From contig DDVW01000046.1 in NCBI GenBank assembly GCA_002345545.1, forward strand, positions 384 to 19,221: a stretch of DNA of 18,838 nucleotides, in the 5' to 3' direction. The first letter of the stretch is position 1. Each line of letters begins with the position of its first letter. This DNA is from Stenotrophomonas sp. UBA2302. GTDB lineage: Bacteria; Pseudomonadota; Gammaproteobacteria; Xanthomonadales; Xanthomonadaceae. The notes below the pieces were generated by a model. The model was not told the origin of the DNA. It made no database searches and was given only the letters and a program-made list of their open reading frames with translations. The position numbers and the translations under genes are program-made. Positions 14,662 to 18,838 of this stretch are shown in pieces.

Positions 14662-15492
14662 CTACCTTCCTTGCAGCGGCGGGTACTGTCGCCCCGCACG
14701 CAGTGGCCGGAAGTAATCGGCCTGTGCATAGAAGTCCGCACTCTGCCCCGCGTGCCAGCCGGGAATGCCCGCCAACGGCAGCGGCCGCAGTTCCGCCGCA
14801 GCGGCCAGCAGGTCACCTGCGGCAATCGCCCCGGCCACCTGCGCCACACAGGTGGCAGCGTCATCGCCCGCCACCACCACGCACTTGCCCACCAGCAGGC
14901 GCCCAGGCACCAGCATCTGCTCCATCAGCGCATGGCCGATCACCGCGGCGATGGCGATATCGCCCCCGTGCCAGCGCTGTGGCTCGAACAGCGCGCTCCA
15001 GTCATGCCGGTCCCACAGTTCGAGCAGGGCCGCATTGCGCACACGCACGATGACGCCGGTTTCATCGAACTGGGTCAGCGCCTGCTGGGCGCGGTTGCGG
15101 GCATTCGGCCCCATCCGTGCGATATGCCGGCACTGCTGCCCGTTGAGCGCACGCTTGATGGCCGGATGGCGCACCCACACCATCGCGTTGAACAGGTCAT
15201 GCCAGTTCTGCTCGCGGGTGGCGATACACCCCTGTGCGATCCGGGTTTCGTAATGCAGGCCATCGGCCAGCAGGGCGGCATCCTGCGCAACGAAGCGTGG
15301 CCCATGCAGCGGCATCGCCTGGTTGAGGACATCGATGGCCGGCCATTCCGGCGTCGTCATCCACTCACGGTACGCAGTGAAGTCCGCGAACAGCGGATGC
15401 GCGAAGCATCCGGGCGCCACCTCCCCGCGCAGCGGGGCGATGAAGCGGCGCCGGACACTGCCGGCGCCGGCTCCGGACACCGTTCCGGTCAC
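14662..15492 (-). CDS. DUF3025 family protein
   Basis: A 276-residue protein of unknown function that I recognise as DUF3025. Typical segments are [57 protein letters not shown] (the family's [11 protein letters not shown] signature), [24 protein letters not shown] and [24 protein letters not shown] near the end. It has no signal peptide or TM segment. Translation appears to start at GTG 15492, which overlaps the rimO stop by four bases (GTGA), so it is probably produced only through coupling to rimO. No reaction can be assigned. The conserved His, Asn, Trp and Asp in the signature might be catalytic, but that is speculation. Confidence 0.85.
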   Translation of the reverse strand: MTGTVSGAGAGSVRRRFIAPLRGEVAPGCFAHPLFADFTAYREWMTTPEWPAIDVLNQAMPLHGPRFVAQDAALLADGLHYETRIAQGCIATREQNWHDLFNAMVWVRHPAIKRALNGQQCRHIARMGPNARNRAQQALTQFDETGVIVRVRNAALLELWDRHDWSALFEPQRWHGGDIAIAAVIGHALMEQMLVPGRLLVGKCVVVAGDDAATCVAQVAGAIAAGDLLAAAAELRPLPLAGIPGWHAGQSADFYAQADYFRPLRAGRQYPPLQGR

Positions 15493-16850
15493 AGCACCTT
15501 GAGGTCGAACGCCTTGGCCGCCGGCTTGATCAGGGCGTCACCGAACAGGTCGTGCTCGTCGCTGTCGGTGATCTCCACATCGACGAAATCCCCCACGCGC
15601 AGTCCGGCTTCGGCGGCGTTCTGGATGTGCACCAGGCCGTCGATTTCCGGCGCATCGGCCTTGGAGCGGGCCACGGCGATATCGTCCTCGATCACATCGA
15701 CCAGGCACTGCTGCACGCTGCCGATCTTGGCTTCGAGTTTGGCCGCGGAAATGGCCGCCTGCTTTTCCATGAAACGGGCCAGACGCTCCTGCTTCACCGC
15801 TTCGGGCACCGGGTCAGGCAGGTCGTTGGCGGTGGCGCCCTCCACCGGCGAGTAGGCGAACGCACCGACGCGGTCCAGCTGGGCGGTATCGAGGAACTCG
15901 AGCAGCTGCTCGAACTCGGCCTCGGTCTCGCCGGGGAAGCCGACGATGAAGGTCGAACGCACGGTGATGTCCGGCGCGATCTCGCGCCAGCGCAGCACCC
16001 GCTCCAGGGTCTTGTCGACCGCACCCGGGCGCTTCATCAGCTTGAGGATGCGCGGGCTGGCATGCTGGAACGGGATGTCCAGGTACGGCAGGATTTTCCC
16101 TTCGGCCATCAGCGGCACCACGTCATCGACGTGCGGATACGGGTAGACGTAATGCAGCCGCGTCCACGCATCCAGTTCGGACAGGCCTTCGCACAACGCC
16201 TTCATGCGGGTGGCGTATTCCTTGCCCCGCCAGGTACCCGGTGCGTATTTGCGGTCCACGCCGTAGGCCGAGGTGTCCTGCGACACCACCAGCAGCTCGC
16301 GCACGCCGCCCTTGACCAGCCGCTCGGCCTCGCGCAGCACTTCATCCACCGGGCGCGACACCAGATCGCCGCGCATCGAGGGAATGATGCAGAAGCTGCA
16401 GCGGTGGTTGCAGCCTTCGGAAATCTTCAGATAGGCGTAATGACGCGGGGTCAGCTTGATGCCGTAATCCGGCACCAGGTCGATGAAGGGATCGTGCTTG
16501 GGCGGCAGCGCGGCATGCACCGCGTCCATCACGCTGGTGTAGTCCTGCGGGCCGGATACCGACAGCACGTCCGGGTAATGCTCGCGGATCATGTCGCCCT
16601 TCTTGCCCAGGCAGCCGGTGACGATGACCTTGCCGTTCTCGTTCATCGCCTCGCCGATGGCGTCCAGCGATTCGGCCACAGCCGAGTCGATGAAGCCGCA
16701 GGTGTTGACCACCACCACATCGGCCGAGTCGTAGGACGGCACGATGTCATAGCCCTCCACCCGCAGCTGGGTGAGGATGCGCTCGGAATCGACGAGGGCC
16801 TTCGGGCAGCCAAGGCTGACGAAGCCGACTTTGGGGTTCAGCTGGGACAT
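15489..16850 (-). CDS. rimO: Ribosomal protein S12 methylthiotransferase RimO
   Basis: Radical-SAM enzyme that adds a beta-methylthio group to the conserved Asp of ribosomal protein S12. The 453-residue product has the three domains. The N-terminal MTTase domain has cluster cysteines Cys15 (LGCPK), Cys51 (NTCGFI) and Cys80 (TGCLG). The radical-SAM core has the CxxxCxxC motif at Cys147, Cys151 and Cys154 ([17 protein letters not shown]). The C-terminal TRAM domain ends [23 protein letters not shown] and the RimO-type [15 protein letters not shown] separate it from MiaB. ATG 16850 is chosen because [15 protein letters not shown] matches the family start; the open frame continues upstream but through the promoter. 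A perfect TATAAT lies about 55 bases upstream. It is followed by the coupled DUF3025 gene. Confidence 0.96.
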   Translation of the reverse strand: MSQLNPKVGFVSLGCPKALVDSERILTQLRVEGYDIVPSYDSADVVVVNTCGFIDSAVAESLDAIGEAMNENGKVIVTGCLGKKGDMIREHYPDVLSVSGPQDYTSVMDAVHAALPPKHDPFIDLVPDYGIKLTPRHYAYLKISEGCNHRCSFCIIPSMRGDLVSRPVDEVLREAERLVKGGVRELLVVSQDTSAYGVDRKYAPGTWRGKEYATRMKALCEGLSELDAWTRLHYVYPYPHVDDVVPLMAEGKILPYLDIPFQHASPRILKLMKRPGAVDKTLERVLRWREIAPDITVRSTFIVGFPGETEAEFEQLLEFLDTAQLDRVGAFAYSPVEGATANDLPDPVPEAVKQERLARFMEKQAAISAAKLEAKIGSVQQCLVDVIEDDIAVARSKADAPEIDGLVHIQNAAEAGLRVGDFVDVEITDSDEHDLFGDALIKPAAKAFDLKVL

Positions 16851-16905
16851 GTTCACAGAATTCTGGGGGCCGGAGCCGGGGGGCCACAGGGCCGGAAAGG
16901 CCGCG

Positions 16906-16911
16906 ATTATA
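16906..16911 (-). promoter_or_regulatory. -10 box of the rimO promoter
   Basis: On the minus strand TATAAT, a perfect match to the sigma-70 -10 consensus, lies at 16911-16906 in otherwise GC-rich sequence. It predicts a leader of about 50 bases before the rimO ATG. A TTGCAG -35 candidate (16938-16933) is at 21 bases spacing, longer than ideal. Confidence 0.6.
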
Positions 16912-17050
16912 CCGGTCACCCGCCGCCACACCCTGCAACTGGCTTAATACGCCCGTTCAGGGGGATGATCCAAGGCTGCCCTGTCCGTCCTCCCGCCTTC
17001 CCCGCCGGAAGCCGGGCGGAATGTCCGCAATTTCACCAACGGAGTTCTCC

Positions 17051-17716
17051 ATGTCGCAATGGATCCCCCTCGCCACCACTGCCGGCCCGGTCCGCGCCTG
17101 GCAGGCGCTGCCCGAAGGCACCCCGCGTGCCGGGCTGGTCGTCATCCAGGAAATCTTCGGCGCCAATGCCCACATCCGCCTGATGGCCGAACAGTACGCC
17201 GCCGAGGGCTACGCGGTGCTGGCGCCGTCCTTCTTCGACCTGGTCGCACCCGAGGCGGAACGGGAGCTGGATTACGACGCAACGGGGGCAGCCCGTGGCA
17301 AGGCGCTGGTGGACGCACTGGGGTTGGAGCGCGCCGTCGCGGTGGTCGCGGCCGCAGCCGCGCAGCTGGCCCGGTACGGCAAGGTCGGCAGCGTGGGCTA
17401 CTGCTGGGGCGGCAGCGTCGCCCTGCTGGCCGCGCAGCAACTGGGCCTGCCCTCGGCCAGCTACTACGGCGCGCGCAACGTGCCGCTCCTCGATGCACCG
17501 TTCAAGGCCCCGGCCATCTTCCATTTCGGCGACCAGGACAGCTCCATCCCCCCGGCCGCCGTTGCGGCGCATCGTGAAAAGCAACCGGCAATGCCGGTAT
17601 ACGTGTACCCCGCCGGCCACGCCTTCAACCGCGAGGTCGGCAACCACTACCACGCTCCCAGTGCCGCACTGGCGCGCGAACGTACCCTGGCCTTCTTCAG
17701 CGAGAACCTGCGATGA
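17051..17716 (+). CDS. Dienelactone hydrolase family protein
   Basis: A 221-residue alpha/beta hydrolase of the dienelactone hydrolase family, predicted cytosolic. The catalytic Cys118 is in GYCWGGSVA (nucleophile elbow G-x-C-x-G-G). Asp163 in FGDQDSSIPP and His190 in PAGHAFNRE complete a Cys-Asp-His triad. Glu34 in VIQEIFGAN matches the Glu that in characterised dienelactone hydrolases keeps the Cys poised. ATG 17051 has GGAG 6 bases upstream, so it is preferred to the earlier in-frame start. The true substrate is unknown: no aromatic-degradation genes lie nearby, so a general carboxylic ester or lactone hydrolase role is as likely as muconate-lactone metabolism. The stop overlaps the HIT gene start (ATGA). 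Confidence 0.9.
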   Translation: MSQWIPLATTAGPVRAWQALPEGTPRAGLVVIQEIFGANAHIRLMAEQYAAEGYAVLAPSFFDLVAPEAERELDYDATGAARGKALVDALGLERAVAVVAAAAAQLARYGKVGSVGYCWGGSVALLAAQQLGLPSASYYGARNVPLLDAPFKAPAIFHFGDQDSSIPPAAVAAHREKQPAMPVYVYPAGHAFNREVGNHYHAPSAALARERTLAFFSENLR

Positions 17717-18135
17717 CCGAAGCTGTGACGTCCGATTTCGACCTCGACTCCCGCCTTGCCGCCGACAGCGTGCTGATCGCCGACGGACCGCTGTCGCAGA
17801 TCCGGCTGATGAACGACGAGCGCTTTCCGTGGATCGTGCTGGTTCCGCGCGTGCCCGGTGCCAGCGAGTGGATCGACCTGGACGGCGGCCAGCAACGCCT
17901 GCTGCTGGCCGAGATCAACCAGATATCGCAGCTGCTCAAGCACACCCCCGGCGTGTCCAAGCTCAACATCGGCGCGCTGGGCAACATCGTGCCGCAGCTG
18001 CACCTGCACCTGGTCGGCCGCCATGACGGCGACCCGGCCTGGCCGGGTCCGGTATGGGGCAGCGGCCCGGCGCGGCGCTTCGATGCCGATACGCTCGGCG
18101 CGCATGTCGAACAGTGGCGCCAGCGGCTACGATAA
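17713..18135 (+). CDS. HIT domain protein
   Basis: A 140-residue member of the histidine-triad superfamily (nucleotidyl hydrolases/transferases acting on phosphoramidate or dinucleoside substrates). The N-terminal half has RLMNDERFPWIVLVPRVPGASEWIDL, typical of the HIT fold. The active-site strand reads NIVPQLHLHLVGRHDGDPAWPGPVWG. In this motif the first His of H-x-H-x-H is Gln95, while the middle His97 (aligned with the nucleophile of HINT-type enzymes) and His99 remain. A PQLHxH version is, from recall, usual for this subgroup in Pseudomonas and Xanthomonadaceae. It overlaps the hydrolase gene by four bases, so the two are probably co-translated. The physiological substrate is unknown. Confidence 0.9.
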   Translation: MTEAVTSDFDLDSRLAADSVLIADGPLSQIRLMNDERFPWIVLVPRVPGASEWIDLDGGQQRLLLAEINQISQLLKHTPGVSKLNIGALGNIVPQLHLHLVGRHDGDPAWPGPVWGSGPARRFDADTLGAHVEQWRQRLR

Positions 18136-18166
18136 GCCTCCTGTCCATTACGGAAACCGCCACCCG

Positions 18167-18334
18167 ATGCGCTCCAACCTGATCGCCGCCCTGATCCTGA
18201 TCATCGTCGGCCTGTTCCTTCTCGCCAGCAATCTGGGCTGGACCGATGCCAGCCTTGGCCGTCTGATCGCCACCTGGTGGCCGGTGATCCTGGTCGCCGT
18301 CGGCGTCGGCATGCTGTTCGGTCGCGGCAAGTAG
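18167..18334 (+). CDS. Small two-helix membrane protein (LiaF/DUF5668-like)
   Basis: A 55-residue integral membrane protein. Helix 1 covers about residues 5-21 (LIAALILIIVGLFLLAS), a short loop NLGWTDASLGRL follows, and helix 2 covers about 37-50 (WWPVILVAVGVGMLF). It ends GRGK. The NLGW loop and WWPVILVAVGVGML helix resemble the small LiaI/LiaF-like transmembrane module (DUF5668 type) linked elsewhere to envelope-stress sensing; that link is inference here. The ATG at 18167 follows a weak purine stretch (CGGAAA). It lies 31 bases after the HIT stop and is probably the last gene of that operon, ending just before a strong palindromic terminator. Confidence 0.75.
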   Translation: MRSNLIAALILIIVGLFLLASNLGWTDASLGRLIATWWPVILVAVGVGMLFGRGK

Positions 18335-18352
18335 GCACACGCCCCGTCCAAC

Positions 18353-18382
18353 GAAAATGGCGCGGAATTCCGCGCCATTTTC
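18353..18382. terminator. Bidirectional intrinsic terminator (30-base perfect palindrome)
   Basis: All 15 base pairs of 18353-18367 and 18368-18382 match. A GC-rich core (TGGCGCGG and its complement) surrounds a central AATT, and AAAA on the left with TTTT on the right gives a U-run in both directions. It lies between the small membrane gene and the converging dcd gene. Confidence 0.88.
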
Positions 18383-18400
18383 TGTCCACCCACCGCTCCC

Positions 18401-18838
18401 TCAGGTGCGCGGCAAGGTCACCCCGGTCTGGCCCTGGTACTTGCCACCGCGATCCTTGTACGAGGTCTCGCAGATGTCGTCCTTGTCGGCCTGGAAAAAC
18501 AGCATCTGCGCCACGCCTTCGTTGGCATAGATGCGTGCCGGCAGCGGCGTGGTGTTGGAGAACTCCAGCGTCACATGTCCTTCCCACTCCGGCTCCAGCG
18601 GGGTGACGTTGACGATGATGCCGCAGCGCGCGTAGGTGCTCTTGCCCAGGCACACCACCAGCGTGTCGCGCGGGATGCGGAAAAACTCCACCGTGCGCGC
18701 CAGCGCGAACGAATTCGGCGGAATGATGCACTCGTCGGCCTCGATGTCGACAAAGCTCTTCGGGTCGAAGTGCTTCGGGTCGACGATGGTCGAGTTGATG
18801 TTGGTGAACACCTTGAACTCGCGCGAGCAGCGCACGTC
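18401..18838 (-). CDS. dcd: dCTP deaminase, C-terminal part (start beyond window)
   Basis: Cytosolic enzyme deaminating dCTP to dUTP for dTTP synthesis; the last 146 residues are present and the frame is open at the right edge (first residues DVRCSREF). Family landmarks are [17 protein letters not shown], then [10 protein letters not shown] with the conserved Ser/Arg for triphosphate binding. They are followed by [18 protein letters not shown] (catalytic Glu in TLEFSN) and [12 protein letters not shown]. The C-terminal [14 protein letters not shown] closes over the nucleotide. The length and ending agree with a monofunctional Dcd. It converges with the small membrane gene across the palindromic terminator. 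Confidence 0.95.
   Translation of the reverse strand, partial: DVRCSREFKVFTNINSTIVDPKHFDPKSFVDIEADECIIPPNSFALARTVEFFRIPRDTLVVCLGKSTYARCGIIVNVTPLEPEWEGHVTLEFSNTTPLPARIYANEGVAQMLFFQADKDDICETSYKDRGGKYQGQTGVTLPRT

Noticed and set aside
16851..16931. N-terminal extension of RimO by 27 residues
   Set aside because: It would run through the TATAAT promoter element, and [15 protein letters not shown] is the normal family start.
15552..17183. 543-codon open frame on the plus strand opposite rimO
   Set aside because: Antisense shadow of rimO, rich in His, Arg and Gly, with no family resemblance.

Overview
The window is high-GC bacterial chromosome with dense, short-spaced genes. Gene content and protein sequences look like a gammaproteobacterium of the Xanthomonadaceae (Stenotrophomonas, Pseudoxanthomonas or Xanthomonas-like). 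Pointers are the aroK-aroB-small ORF-hemE order, a DUF3025 gene coupled to rimO, and a large Reg_prop/Y_Y_Y hybrid histidine kinase. Genus is inferred from recall, not from a search. Most of the window is core metabolism; I saw no phage, IS element, CRISPR array, tRNA or rRNA.

Layout. (1) 1-866: 3' part of a citrate-synthase-family gene, convergent with a minus-strand operon pdxH, NIF3-like small protein, cobalamin-binding-type protein (892-2651). (2) 2694-3533: P-loop kinase of the D-glycerate 3-kinase/Tda10 type, divergent from pdxH and convergent with a dodecin gene (3572-3775). (3) 3875-7024: aroK-aroB (4-base overlap), a small WGR-like protein, then hemE. (4) 7025-7394: a gene-free stretch with three hairpins, followed by an MdtD-like DHA2 efflux pump (7395-8810). 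(5) 8829-12422 minus: a 1197-residue hybrid sensor kinase with a periplasmic propeller. Divergent from it is a tightly overlapping YceI / cytochrome b561 / YceI operon (12810-14625), preceded by an imperfect tandem repeat. (6) 14662-16850 minus: rimO followed by a DUF3025 gene with overlapping stop and start. (7) 17051-18334: dienelactone-hydrolase-family protein, HIT protein (4-base overlap) and a 55-residue membrane protein. (8) 18401-18838 minus: partial dcd, separated from the previous genes by a 30-base perfect palindrome with A/T flanks.

Functional links. aroK/aroB carry out two steps of the shikimate pathway, hemE acts in tetrapyrrole synthesis, and pdxH makes pyridoxal phosphate. The YceI-b561-YceI cluster looks like a periplasmic quinone/isoprenoid-binding and membrane electron-transfer unit. 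The orphan hybrid kinase beside it has no DNA-binding output domain and no partner in view. The features most worth following up are that kinase/operon pair, the hexanucleotide repeat inside the kinase gene, the pdxH-linked operon with a signal-less cobalamin-binding-type protein, and several genes with -10-like boxes placed as for leaderless mRNAs. I did not find a clearly new multi-gene system.
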